Shown: piece by piece, positions 56,101 through 60,129 of the stretch
Position numbering within the stretch: position 1 is the first letter of the stretch
Layout of the letters: each line of letters opens with the position of its first letter
Translations under genes and position numbers: made by a program
DNA from: Ascaris suum
Lineage: Eukaryota > Nematoda > Chromadorea > Rhabditida > Ascarididae
DNA length: 64,000 bases
Direction of reading: 5' to 3'
Assembly: GCA_013433145.1 (NCBI GenBank)
Contig: CM024180.1
Location: forward strand, 2,755,001 to 2,819,000
The notes under the pieces: generated by a model
The model's database searches: none
What the model was told of the DNA's origin: nothing
Seen by the model: the letters and a program-made list of their open reading frames with translations, nothing else

Positions 56101-59100
56101 GCGTGATATATAAATACTGAAATAAGAAATGCGAATTTCCTGACAGCCTCATCTACATTTTTGCGGTTGTCACAGTTTTTTATACTTATTTGAGCTAAAA
56201 TTTAATTCACTATTATTTTTCGAGAGTTATTTCAGTTAGCGGCTTCATTTTTAATTCTTGTTCACCTCGTTGGTGTATTTTTCTTTAAATATTCAATTAT
56301 TTCAGAGTAATATATGCGAGACAGAGGTGCTAACAATTCTCACATATGCACCACAAGTGCAATTTGTTACTGCAACCGTAAAGAAAGCGAAATGTCTTCC
56401 ATTCAACAATCGTATGCTTTTAGTTTATACCTATGATTACTTTTCATGGAAAGCTGTTGCACTGAAAACGAGTATTGCTTCTTCACTAATAAGTTGCTGA
56501 TTTTATTTTCTAAAAAAAAAAAATTGATGAATCCTTCATATTATTTTACCTTATAGCTGTTCCCTAGTTCCTCTTCTCTCCTCATCATTTCCCCGAGTAT
56601 TACCTGAAATCGTAACATGTTCGACGCATTAAGGAATATTGTGATTAGAAAGACAAATCCAGTAAGCACATGCAAAACGTAGCAGCTCTTTCACTAAAAT
56701 ATTCACCATCCATTAAAATGTACATAATGAGAGAATTTGAGATGAATAAGCAGATCACATGTCGTGGTTAATGTTTAGGAGTTAATTCGTTTTTTTGGCT
56801 TATTTGCACGGAGTTACTAGAGCATTTGTAGGTGGTCTTAGTGCACTTTTTTTTTTTAATTTACGCTTTTTTTTTGCTTTGATAAAGAACTTCGATAGAA
56901 TATTTGATGATTTGTTTTTAGGACCATTTGCTCGAGTAATGCTTTTCGAAGGACGCCGTTTATTGGAACAGAAACAGACAACAATTACACCGACAATAAC
57001 CTGTAATGGATGTGTGAGTTCATGGTAAGCAAAAATTATTTAGAAATTATTAGCCGACGTAGTTATGGAATTTTTTTTTCACTGAAAATTGATCAAATAT
57101 CAATAGTGCTAATTAACTATAAGATTCAAAAAATTTGATGACTTTAAGCAAAGCTGATATTTTTCGAACATTAAATCGAATCCATTAAGCTTTTCAACGA
57201 ATATTTCAGACCTCGCTCATGCTCAGGAAAATTTGCGAACGTAAAAGATCGAGAAATATTCAAAACATCGAGAAATTATTTTCTCACAGGTGGAGTCGTA
57301 TAGTTTCCACGAAAAAGACATTTAAGAGTCAGTCTTCTATTGTTCTAGTTGTCGAAAGTGTTCGACTTTTACATTTAATTCGATGAGCGGAATAAAATCG
57401 CTCAATTTCTTTCCGGTTCATCATCTCATTCTGTATTTTAAAAAAATATTACGAAGATATTAATGCAGTTACCAGAAATCATAAAAGTAACAACTATAAA
57501 TTTAAAATAATCTCAACTACTCAGATACTAACAACTATGTGGTAATTGTTTAATAGTCGATGAAGTAATCATGAAAATGATAGTGATATTTTCTCATTTA
57601 TCTCTCATTTCTTTTATTTGACTGAGATATATTCGAGCTATATAAATTTGCAATATAATTTTTTCACTTCACAATTGTATATGGCAATGTAACGATGTAA
57701 GAGTCATTACATTTTCATATGGTGATAAGTGAGATATGATAAAACGAAAGGATCACTTTGTCATTGTTATTATCGTTGATCGACATAATAATTGAAATGT
57801 CCAAACCAAAGAATCCTTGGTTTATTCAGGTGATAATTATAAAAAAAGTTCCACAATTAAATTCGAAATAAAATCACCTCCACTTTATCGGCTTTCAGAT
57901 AATTCATTACTCGCCATCCTGTTCACTCATACCCCGATCCTCCTTTCATCCTCTTTTGATTTTTTTATTTTTTCGATTCGACGATATGACGTTATTACTA
58001 ACTCATAAAACATAATGCTGGCAAGATGTAATAGTAAGAAACCAGCGATGAGGCTTAAGATTCACTACTAACCACAATGAAATGCATGACTTTGAAACTC
58101 AAAAAAAAAATTTAGCTCACGTTCAAAAGGGCCAGGTTCGACATCATCGACGCCATCATCATCGGCGAGCAGTGGATCAAATAAAAGCAATGATGCTGTT
58201 TTTTCTGAATCGTTCCTTTTTCATGTCTCTCCTCAGATGCTCGACAGATGCCATATTGTCATCGAGGTAATAGCTTCCTCTATTGCTCAAATATATTAAC
58301 TCGAGGTTTTCACCTCAAGAACGTCCTGAAGTGTTCCCACTCACTCGAACGATGGATAGAATTCAAAGTCTATGTTGCTGTGAGTTCGTATAATCGCTTC
58401 AAGGGGAATGTCTTAAGCGTTATGTCGATCCACTTTGAGTTAATGCTGCCTTCAGTCGTATTGCTTTAGGTTTTCCCAAGTGACGCTTCTGGAAACATCG
58501 ACCGTAATTCTAATTTATAAACCCATGCAACATTAACAGAATTCCTATTCGATAAGAGGTTACTCGAGAATGTTTTGAGTTTTCCCTTATCAGCGTTGAA
58601 TTTTGGACAATTGTCTTACAACTAATGTAGTACATGCTTATCTCCCTCGTCTAGATTGGTAGTCTCGTGTGGACAGTGAACGCATCCGAATTTGTAAGGA
58701 TTGGAAGGAGATGACATCCTAGAGTTTTTGAAAATCTGCAAGCTTTCCGTTTCCTGCATTTCTAAAAAATCAACTTCATTAATTATATGAAGGATTATTT
58801 TCCTACTTTCGAGTCACTTTTTTTTTCGATTCTCGAATCTGCTTCATATTCGAATCATAGATGACGTCTGCACCTTTTTTTTTCACTATTGCAATTTTTA
58901 GAATCGTTGCAAATTGATAGTGGAGGTTTTCATGGAGGCGGCCATAGTTCGCGTATTGCTAAGGGAGCGTTGAGCTGCGAAAATAAACCTGTTAGCTCAA
59001 GCTCGAATTAATGAATTTTTTCAGACTCGAACATCACGAACTATTCTATTTACAAAATTAGGAAAAACCTAATCAGATGAGCCCGTGTCGACGGGAAACG

Positions 59101-59580
59101 AACTTCCTCTTAGGGGAAGTAGCACCCAATCCATTTATATTTTCTCCAACACATTGAGTTTTTCAATACGGTGTTGGAAAGTAGTTTTTCCCTCATTTTC
59201 TTCCTCCTCTCCATTTCAGCAGTTTATTATTGCCTTCATATGAAATGCAGCAACATGCTAAGGTTCGGCTTCATCAGCTCAGGGGAGTTGTGGAGGTGCA
59301 GTAGGAAAGGAGGGCAAGCTCGTTTGCGAGTGGGTTGGAGTTCGGGAAGCGATGCTCTCATCAGCAACTTTCCAACCCAACACACTGTCGCTTATAGAGA
59401 AAAAAAAATTGATTGCAGATGTACGACTCAAATCCAGAAGAACCGGACAAAGGGCCGTGTCCTATTGGTTACTGTGTAGTGGGACCGATGTGCGCAGGAA
59501 CGGGTTGTGCTCATTGGTTTCAGATGGTACGTAAAACTGGTCTTCCAGTATGTATGTGGCATCGAATGACGAAGAGCTAG
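2431..59580 (+). CDS. Synaptotagmin-superfamily tandem-C2 protein, multi-exon gene (exons listed separately)
   Basis: This is a gene of about 30 exons spread over 57 kb. The exons were joined because splice phases agree nearly everywhere from 2431 to 46542 and from 52226 to the stop at 59578-59580. The C terminus is a C2B domain: TEVLTILTYAPQ and FVTATVKKAKCLPF (strands 1-2), FARVMLFEGRRLLEQKQT (strands 3-4), SESFLFHV (strand 5), CHIVIEMYD, then GCAHWFQM and VCMWHRMTKS. Proteins of this superfamily bind membranes or SNAREs in vesicle traffic. The upstream 600 or more residues look disordered. C2B lacks the usual Asp set of loop 1, so calcium-independent action is likely. The stop shortly after WHRM recalls Syt14/Syt16; other tandem-C2 families such as Slp or TC2N cannot be excluded. 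The 5' end is not in the window or was not recognised, and the C2A core is unresolved. Confidence 0.7.
3173..3334 (+). CDS. N-terminal region exon, Arg cluster
   Basis: The acceptor is TTTTTTTTGCAG and the donor CGAG|GTATAT. In the phase-compatible frame (two bases in, phase 1 out) it encodes NECDEFALSASNPYLCG, then the basic patch RRRRMSLLQTLRYQNKQ, which contains an RRxS-like phosphorylation context. A second frame is also open across the whole exon, but it does not match either neighbour in phase. The exon is symmetric, so skipping would keep the frame. Confidence 0.6.
4118..4238 (+). CDS. N-terminal region exon, Ser/Pro-rich
   Basis: The acceptor is ATATTCAG and the donor CAAA|GTATGC. 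It reads MTSPGGTLQKRYSDSPPSSP followed by IEEEKMQKSSRSSLSKLRA, typical of a phosphorylated disordered region. Two bases complete the codon from 3334 and it leaves phase 2, which the next exon resolves. A 171-codon minus-strand frame overlaps it, and I take that to be a shadow plus chance. Confidence 0.75.
4395..4466 (-). repeat. tRNA-like / SINE-like fragment
   Basis: On the minus strand there is a good A-box-like stretch (TGGCTGAGTGATAGAGC), about 20 bases of loop, and a B-box-like stretch (GAGTTCGTGCC). The acceptor stem does not pair over seven base pairs and the T arm is degenerate. This suggests a tRNA pseudogene or tRNA-derived SINE inside an intron rather than a working tRNA. Confidence 0.35.
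5204..5221 (+). repeat. G homopolymer (18 nt)
   Basis: An uninterrupted run of G lies in an intron, about 220 bases before the next exon. Similar runs occur at 28177-28193 (G) and 62378-62396 (C). Confidence 0.95.
5442..5584 (+). CDS. N-terminal region exon, Cys-containing
   Basis: The donor AAAG|GTAAGA is very strong. The acceptor (GATTTGAG) is weak but gives the one-base start needed after 4238. It reads TKAFFGKKGEKESRIMEESV and then SSDGSSRCCPSECERGIYSC; the cysteine cluster could be acylated or bind metal. An in-frame ATG at 5488 could instead serve as the start of a shorter isoform. It leaves phase 1. Confidence 0.65.
6483..6586 (+). CDS. N-terminal region exon, Ser/Thr/Pro-rich
   Basis: The acceptor is TATTTCATAG and the donor TAAG|GTATCA. 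Only one frame is free of stops: TLVSPSPIITRNPNRLPDLA then RKTSASTPSLTITK. It enters with two bases (matching 5584) and leaves in phase 0, which matches the exon at 12087 directly. It is not phase-compatible with the 2-base frame of the exon at 8114. Confidence 0.7.
7890..7955 (+). CDS. Probable alternative first coding exon
   Basis: An ATG in CAAGGATGG context opens a frame, MACDSVREASLDEYDTNLKS KM, that ends exactly at a GATG|GTGAGA donor in phase 0. That phase fits the exon at 12087. If used as an internal exon (acceptor TTCGTCAAG) it would need a phase-2 partner, which is not seen. I therefore read it as the start exon of a shorter isoform driven by an internal promoter. Confidence 0.45.
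8114..8209 (+). CDS. N-terminal region exon, alternative frame usage unclear
   Basis: The acceptor is CATTTACAG and the donor CCTG|GTGAGC, both good. Two frames stay open. With a two-base entry it reads KNHRKSPSTNDSGRGSQGR then LCIDEEHPNDTP, in the style of the other exons, and leaves phase 1. With a phase-0 entry it reads KRITESHHQQMIVVEGVRAD onward. The first fits 5584 and 9314; the second fits 6586 and 12087. Length is 96 bases, so skipping is frame-neutral. Confidence 0.55.
9314..9350 (+). CDS. Small N-terminal region exon
   Basis: The acceptor is AAACCTAG and the donor GGAA|GTAAGC (strong). With two bases in, the frame reads NGITIFQGIGR and leaves phase 2, bridging 8209 and 10254 exactly. 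A one-base entry is also open. At only 37 bases it rests on splice sites and phase, not on composition. Confidence 0.4.
10254..10356 (+). CDS. N-terminal region exon, acidic
   Basis: The acceptor is GAAATTAG and the donor ACAG|GTTACA. It reads RAISMRNRMHSSDTESGEDE followed by DDFQCSLRDVGRQ. The acidic Ser-rich stretch (SSDTESGEDEDD) looks like a casein kinase 2 target. It enters with one base and leaves in phase 0, which matches 12087. ATG codons at 10270 and 10282 could start an isoform. Confidence 0.6.
12087..12225 (+). CDS. N-terminal region exon, acidic helix
   Basis: The acceptor is ATTTTCAG and the donor TCAG|GTTCTT, the same donor type as the exon at 38913. It enters in phase 0: ISDAERSTHPCPQSPRSEKS then EEAEGIIEGEDIKFAERMLR, leaving phase 1. 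It is the convergence point of at least three upstream phase-0 exons (6586, 7955, 10356). The frame remains open past the donor to 12305, so retention would add a short tail. Confidence 0.75.
13858..14026 (+). CDS. N-terminal region exon with basic helix, tandem acceptor
   Basis: It follows a triple acceptor TTTTTGCAGCAGCAG and ends AAAG|GTATTT. It reads ADFLLEKRLQMRALVMRRQQ (a likely amphipathic helix) and then EANTKPLVKSSTDMGIHVSS and a Ser/Pro tail SFPAPPAE. It enters with two bases and leaves phase 2. Using the second or third AG would remove one or two residues without changing the frame. Confidence 0.85.
14744..14922 (+). CDS. N-terminal region exon, Glu/Asp-rich
   Basis: The acceptor is CATCTACAG and the donor TCAG|GTTTGT. 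It reads MNEANRIDDMNKNDEVATKL, ETMALGEVDSRSMSTHASEE and FEEDDNNSTTLDHYLPFLS. It enters with one base and leaves phase 1. Strongly acidic, with no recognised domain. Confidence 0.85.
16679..16732 (+). CDS. Possible cassette exon
   Basis: The acceptor is CCCTTCCAAG and the donor CAAG|GTCTGT. The frame reads SPIPLKLSSEDILLPLQ. Two bases in and phase 1 out keep the reading frame between 14922 and the later exons. The splice sites are only moderate. Confidence 0.3.
23368..23504 (-). CDS. Candidate terminal exon of a nested minus-strand gene
   Basis: On the minus strand an acceptor AGTTTCTCAG is followed by an open frame reading CDHEDDRSDTKISIPSDITI, then EKREVKKRAEEVGIGALLRL, HSSE and a TAA stop. 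The charged helical composition and raised GC are unlike the flanks. The + strand is also open here (ECRRKSAPMPTSSARFF), so orientation is not certain. The family is not recognised. Confidence 0.4.
23881..24019 (-). CDS. Candidate internal exon, minus strand
   Basis: The minus-strand acceptor is GTGCAATTAG. The open frame reads SIKNHRSFGNDLYSSPEKKP and then SISLSIHLTQQNLQV, ending at CAG|GTGAAA in phase 2; an earlier donor at 23916 would end it in phase 0. A further minus-strand stretch starting near 23836 is open in two frames. I could not fix a single chain to the exon at 23504. Confidence 0.35.
24481..24645 (+). repeat. 165 bp direct repeat, copy 1
   Basis: It is nearly identical to 25639-25803, with two visible substitutions in 165 bases. 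Both copies lie in the same intron about 1.16 kb apart. No open frame or terminal inverted repeat is obvious. Confidence 0.9.
25639..25803 (+). repeat. 165 bp direct repeat, copy 2
   Basis: Second copy of the block at 24481. Its 3' edge runs directly into a 28-base sequence (25801-25828) that is itself repeated perfectly at 26006-26033. Confidence 0.9.
26006..26033 (+). repeat. 28 bp perfect direct repeat of 25801-25828
   Basis: The core is AACGTTTTCCTCACAGGATA. It lies 205 bases downstream of its twin and abuts the junction of the 165 bp duplication. Confidence 0.9.
27800..27874 (+). CDS. Linker exon (cassette candidate)
   Basis: The acceptor is TTCAATTAG. GC content jumps relative to the intron. 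With two bases in, it reads ASLAKKLDPNKQYVSLDTRP STSS, leaving phase 1 at a CTC|GTCAGT donor. The stretch stays GC-rich and open beyond that donor, and another frame (SLRNSIRTSSMSHSIPDHQ) is also open, so the 3' edge and frame are uncertain. Confidence 0.45.
28177..28193 (+). repeat. G homopolymer (17 nt)
   Basis: An uninterrupted G run followed by a purine-rich stretch, within an intron. Confidence 0.95.
28609..28706 (+). CDS. Linker exon, Lys/Ser-rich
   Basis: The acceptor is GCTAGTTTAG and the donor AGTG|GTATAC. Only one frame is open: VKSSKRTWSGNEVLGKSKQN then SSSRPPTISLEV. It enters with two bases (fits 14922 or 27874) and leaves phase 0. Confidence 0.75.
28884..28976 (+). CDS. Linker exon
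   Basis: The acceptor is GATTTCTAAG after a T-rich stretch. In phase 0 it reads VLRCISSGRFSDLNERFSLI then SGNCGHLSGHL, ending at CTT|GTAGAC in phase 0. Weaker internal GT sites exist, so the 3' edge may differ. Confidence 0.55.
29158..29218 (+). CDS. Linker exon
   Basis: The acceptor is GTTGATATAG and the donor TGCAG|GTGGAC. In phase 0 it reads SVGFGDNRTRELWGLHNTSA and leaves phase 1. All three frames are open, but this is the one consistent with both neighbours. Confidence 0.55.
29386..29448 (+). CDS. Linker exon (symmetric)
   Basis: The acceptor is GTTATTCTTAG and the donor TCCAG|GTGTTT. The phase-compatible frame reads EWSLILEHPISRRGTKQNRP (two bases in, phase 1 out). Another frame (MEPDLRTPNLAERNQAEPS) is also attractive but would break the frame at 30388. 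An 88-codon minus-strand frame overlaps. Confidence 0.5.
30388..30472 (+). CDS. Linker exon, Arg/Ser then acidic
   Basis: The acceptor is AAATTTCCTTTAG and the donor ACGA|GTGAGT, both strong. It reads YPRRAVRSQRSSSQSSAVNN then RSEEDD, entering with two bases and leaving phase 2. The pattern suggests a regulated, phosphorylatable disordered segment. Confidence 0.85.
30473..34286. other. Intron with one microexon candidate
   Basis: It starts with a degenerate (TTTA)n tract (about 30494-30545) and has a purine/G-rich stretch at 31296-31322. Apart from the 30-base microexon at 31730 nothing coding is supported. Confidence 0.5.
31730..31759 (+). CDS. 30-nt microexon candidate
   Basis: The acceptor TGCCATTTAG and donor GAAAG|GTGAGT are among the best splice sites in the window and lie only 30 bases apart. 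The frame EIVYFGLFE enters with one base and leaves phase 2, exactly what is needed between 30472 and 34287. Confidence 0.5.
34287..34437 (+). CDS. Linker exon with possible helix
   Basis: The acceptor is TGTTTTAAG and the donor AGAG|GTATGT. It reads SNVGQGTRKVLSVTETQTDL, SLIHISERLSAYLAELGVTV and GDDDLTNDKE. HISERLSAYLAELGV is a likely amphipathic helix, perhaps a partner-binding or coiled-coil segment. It enters with one base and leaves phase 0. Confidence 0.85.
34438..38912. other. Long intron, nothing coding supported
   Basis: AT-rich with a short (AT)n near 35558 and a C run at 37177-37188. Open frames here (for example 37517-37762 minus) lack splice context or convincing composition. 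Confidence 0.5.
38913..38992 (+). CDS. Linker exon
   Basis: The acceptor AGTTTCTTCAG is strong. In phase 0 it reads WSKNCSSYIPKCVGDIKDSP then RNRLRE and leaves phase 2 at AAAG|GTTCTT. The frame continues for 13 codons to a TAA, so a retained form would end soon after (about 39027). Phase matches both 34437 and 39745. Confidence 0.7.
39745..39883 (+). CDS. Linker exon
   Basis: The acceptor is CTTTAACAG and the donor GGGC|GTAACC (non-ideal). It reads VSRHLLFGPNGESAFLRRAR, STNVLINPDLSISSWQKSAS and EMLTG. A phase-0 entry is also open for more than 110 codons but conflicts with 38992. It leaves phase 0. Confidence 0.7.
39884..42051. other. Intron with degenerate internal repeats
   Basis: Variants of a motif like TTTTCRRTGGTTTTTGGTTA occur at about 40077, 40222, 40282, 40360 and 40766. 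A (TTTA)n tract sits at 41617-41652. One exon-like stretch at 40309-40370 (RILGKGGGEVAEYDEDVFD) fails the phase test. Confidence 0.5.
42052..42117 (+). CDS. Linker exon, 22 codons
   Basis: The acceptor is AAATATTATAG and the donor ATCA|GTAAGA. The only open frame reads KCMPSQISDEGIDVNIVNRK AS, in phase 0 both ends. Removal would be frame-neutral. Confidence 0.75.
42118..45242. other. Intron, no supported exon
   Basis: A purine-rich open stretch at 44704-44843 looks protein-like in two frames but neither gives the 0-to-0 phase required here. Otherwise AT-rich with poly-T runs. Confidence 0.5.
45243..45290 (+). CDS. Small linker exon, 16 codons
   Basis: The acceptor TTAATCAGTTAG follows a T run and the donor AAGAG|GTGAGT is strong. 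In the phase required by both neighbours (0 to 0) it reads ANLLLKGLFKQLANKE. The 2-base frame KFASERSLQAIGEQR is equally open but would be out of register. Confidence 0.55.
46464..46542 (+). CDS. Linker exon before C2A
   Basis: The acceptor is TACTATTCTCAG and the donor CTCAG|GTTATC. The only open frame reads TLNSSRAPQYTVDLGARIAI then CSRTTS, phase 0 in and phase 1 out. Confidence 0.75.
47019..47110 (-). CDS. Exon-like minus-strand stretch
   Basis: On the minus strand an acceptor GGTCGGACTTAG precedes an open frame reading SNLSHQDGLLCGSRMLDINH then TFEIVRVDRR, ending at CGAG|GTGAAA. It lies within a 113-codon minus-strand frame (46939-47280), one of the longest in the window. DGLLCGSRMLDIN resembles the middle of a PDZ domain, but that is a weak visual match. 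No partner exon was found. Confidence 0.25.
47742..47779 (+). CDS. Possible exon upstream of C2A
   Basis: The acceptor (T run ending TTTTTCTTCAG) is excellent. In phase 0 it reads NTNETEKFENFGS and can leave phase 2 at ATC|GTTGAC, matching the entry of 51283. It needs a phase-0 partner upstream. If not spliced it stops after HWSA at 47809-47811, followed by an AATAAA at 47961, so it could instead be a terminal exon. Confidence 0.35.
47866..47938 (+). repeat. (AT)n microsatellite
   Basis: About 70 bases of nearly pure alternating AT in an intron. Confidence 0.95.
48020..48076 (+). CDS. Exon near C2A start
   Basis: The acceptor TATGTTAATCAG and donor GCCA|GTGAGT are strong. Only one frame is open: IGANLLFVAVAHGVWKFA, entering with two bases (fits 46542) and leaving phase 1. 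The hydrophobic core could be a strand or a membrane-associated stretch; at 57 bases no domain call is possible. Confidence 0.55.
48366..48412 (+). other. G-rich tract, G-quadruplex candidate
   Basis: At least five runs of four or more G with loops of one to eight bases occur on the coding strand of the intron, so the pre-mRNA would carry them too. Confidence 0.7.
49000..49131 (+). repeat. Degenerate tandem repeat, about 55 bp unit
   Basis: Two and a bit copies share TGAATGGACAC or TAAATGGACAC, TGGCA and the TTATTGGTGG end. They are partly diverged. Confidence 0.7.
50052..50116 (+). repeat. (AT)n microsatellite
   Basis: About 64 bases of pure alternating AT. It is the second such array in 2.2 kb. 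Confidence 0.95.
51283..51380 (+). CDS. C2A domain, first strands
   Basis: The acceptor is CATGCTTACAG and the donor CTTG|GTAAAA. With one base in, it reads NSHGDSLSFACEIYKFSNEL then FIVRMRITNVQL. This matches the opening two strands of a C2 domain (G-S-L-x-F ... Y ... L-x-V-x-V/I ... L). It leaves phase 1. The exon(s) carrying strands 3-6 of C2A, between here and 52226, were not resolved. Confidence 0.6.
52226..52309 (+). CDS. C2A domain, last strands
   Basis: The acceptor is GATATTTTTCAG and the donor AACG|GTATAC. In phase 0 it reads GMNFLAKHFFEYQSFVNLPH then KAVQLHKT, phase 0 out. Position and pattern (G..., aromatic segment, then LPxxxxxL) fit the end of a Syt16-type C2A. The 2-base frame (NEFLSETFLRISI) also looks C2-like but stops before the donor and does not fit the following exon. 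Confidence 0.6.
53132..53318 (+). CDS. C2A-C2B linker exon, Arg/Gly/Asn-rich
   Basis: The acceptor is TGTGCTTGTAG and the donor GGTG|GTATGT. In phase 0 it reads PPSQAGSDPSAAWAPKSMNK, AGKNQAAPGARANRNNTDTR, PSAHRHGRAGRHEFREWGDR, then HG, leaving phase 1. The frame fits both neighbours. The opposite strand is also open across the region (53051-53342) with good splice-like ends, so strand choice rests on phase continuity. Confidence 0.65.
55176..55387 (+). CDS. C2A-C2B linker exon, acidic
   Basis: The acceptor is GTGTGCTTTTAG and the donor ACCG|GTAATT. Two bases complete the codon from 53318; it reads LKPEKIVPHKDAWTKFLSNE, EGAGKRTMFECEFEDRILQT, EPETLPERLSRTEKNSDIEF and SVAYPGTSTP, leaving phase 0. 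Together with 53132 it makes a linker of about 130 residues, far longer than the usual few to 40. Confidence 0.85.
55776..55880 (+). other. GC-rich island with exon-like start
   Basis: Unlike the surrounding intron this stretch is GC-rich. 55776-55830 has an acceptor (TTTGACCTTAG) and a donor (GGTG|GTAAAC) and is open in two frames, but neither gives the 0-to-0 phase needed between 55387 and 56306. GC richness continues past the donor, so it may be a mobile-element or RNA-gene remnant. Confidence 0.35.
56306..56411 (+). CDS. C2B domain, strands 1-2
   Basis: The acceptor is CAATTATTTCAG and the donor AATC|GTATGC. In phase 0 it reads SNICETEVLTILTYAPQVQF then VTATVKKAKCLPFNN. This is the classic E-L/V-x-x-x-L-x-Y-P ... 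L-x-V-x-V-x-x-A-x-x-L opening of a synaptotagmin C2B. Loop 1 (KCLPFNN) has no Asp, so one calcium-binding side is missing. Phase 1 out. Confidence 0.9.
56922..57024 (+). CDS. C2B domain, strands 3-4 (polybasic position)
   Basis: The acceptor is TTTGTTTTTAG and the donor CATG|GTAAGC. It reads PFARVMLFEGRRLLEQKQTT then ITPTITCNGCVSS. It corresponds to the YVKVxL ... KKKT region. The acidic DPY motif is replaced by RPF, and the polybasic patch is reduced to GRR and QKQ. It enters with two bases and leaves phase 2. Confidence 0.9.
58116..58266 (+). CDS. C2B domain, Ser-rich insert and strands 5-6
   Basis: The acceptor is AAAAATTTAG (poor pyrimidine tract) and the donor CGAG|GTAATA. It reads SRSKGPGSTSSTPSSSASSG then SNKSNDAVFSESFLFHVSPQ and MLDRCHIVIE. 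The first 26 residues are a low-complexity insert between strands 4 and 5, where relatives have only a short turn. FSESFLFHV equals the family's FNExFxFxV. One base in, phase 0 out. Confidence 0.9.
59419..59580 (+). CDS. C2B domain, last strands and stop
   Basis: The acceptor is TTGATTGCAG. It reads MYDSNPEEPDKGPCPIGYCV, VGPMCAGTGCAHWFQMVRKT, GLPVCMWHRMTKS and TAG. GxxHWxxM and WHRM are the terminal helix and WHxL-type signature of synaptotagmin C2B domains. Loop 3 keeps an Asp (MYDS) but not the full acidic set. The internal GTACGT at 59527 is not needed, because the frame continues through it into conserved sequence. Confidence 0.9.
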   Translation: MYDSNPEEPDKGPCPIGYCVVGPMCAGTGCAHWFQMVRKTGLPVCMWHRMTKS

Positions 59581-59999
59581 TGCCGGTTATTTCGATGAAT
59601 GCACGAATTGTGCATGCTTCATGGTTTCCCATTCACCCATCATTCAGCAGCAATATATGAAATCGCTCATTTTTTTTAATGCCAAAGAGTTATGTGATCT
59701 TTTGCTAAAAATGAACGAATTCAACCACTAACTGAATGGAGGTAAAAGAGAGGTGATTTTATCATATACTCGTGAGGTTCATTTTGTCCTTCTTTCCTCA
59801 CTTTTCATTGGATCCTTGGCCAAAATGGACTGTTTTCATCTTCCTTTTCCATTGGCATAAAAATCTGGAATCTTGTACAGATGCTACAAATGGAGAGTCA
59901 ATAGGTGATATTGACAAAAGGCGTATATTTGAAAGCGAACGCTTGAAAAAGACAAACGAATTGGAAAGGAATATGGTAGACGATCTTCTGCAATTTCAA

Positions 60000-60005
60000 A
60001 ATAAA
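60000..60005 (+). terminator. Candidate polyadenylation signal
   Basis: An AATAAA lies 420 bases after the stop codon; a second lies at 60123-60128. Either could end the transcript. No experimental support. Confidence 0.35.
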
Positions 60006-60129
60006 TGGTTTTCTTGGCGTATCTCATTTATTATTTCAATAATATCTGTGCAAAGTTTAGAGAGGGGGGGAGGGGGAGTGACAATGGCGTTTCATATTGA
60101 TTGAAATGCTGTATTATGATATAATAAAT

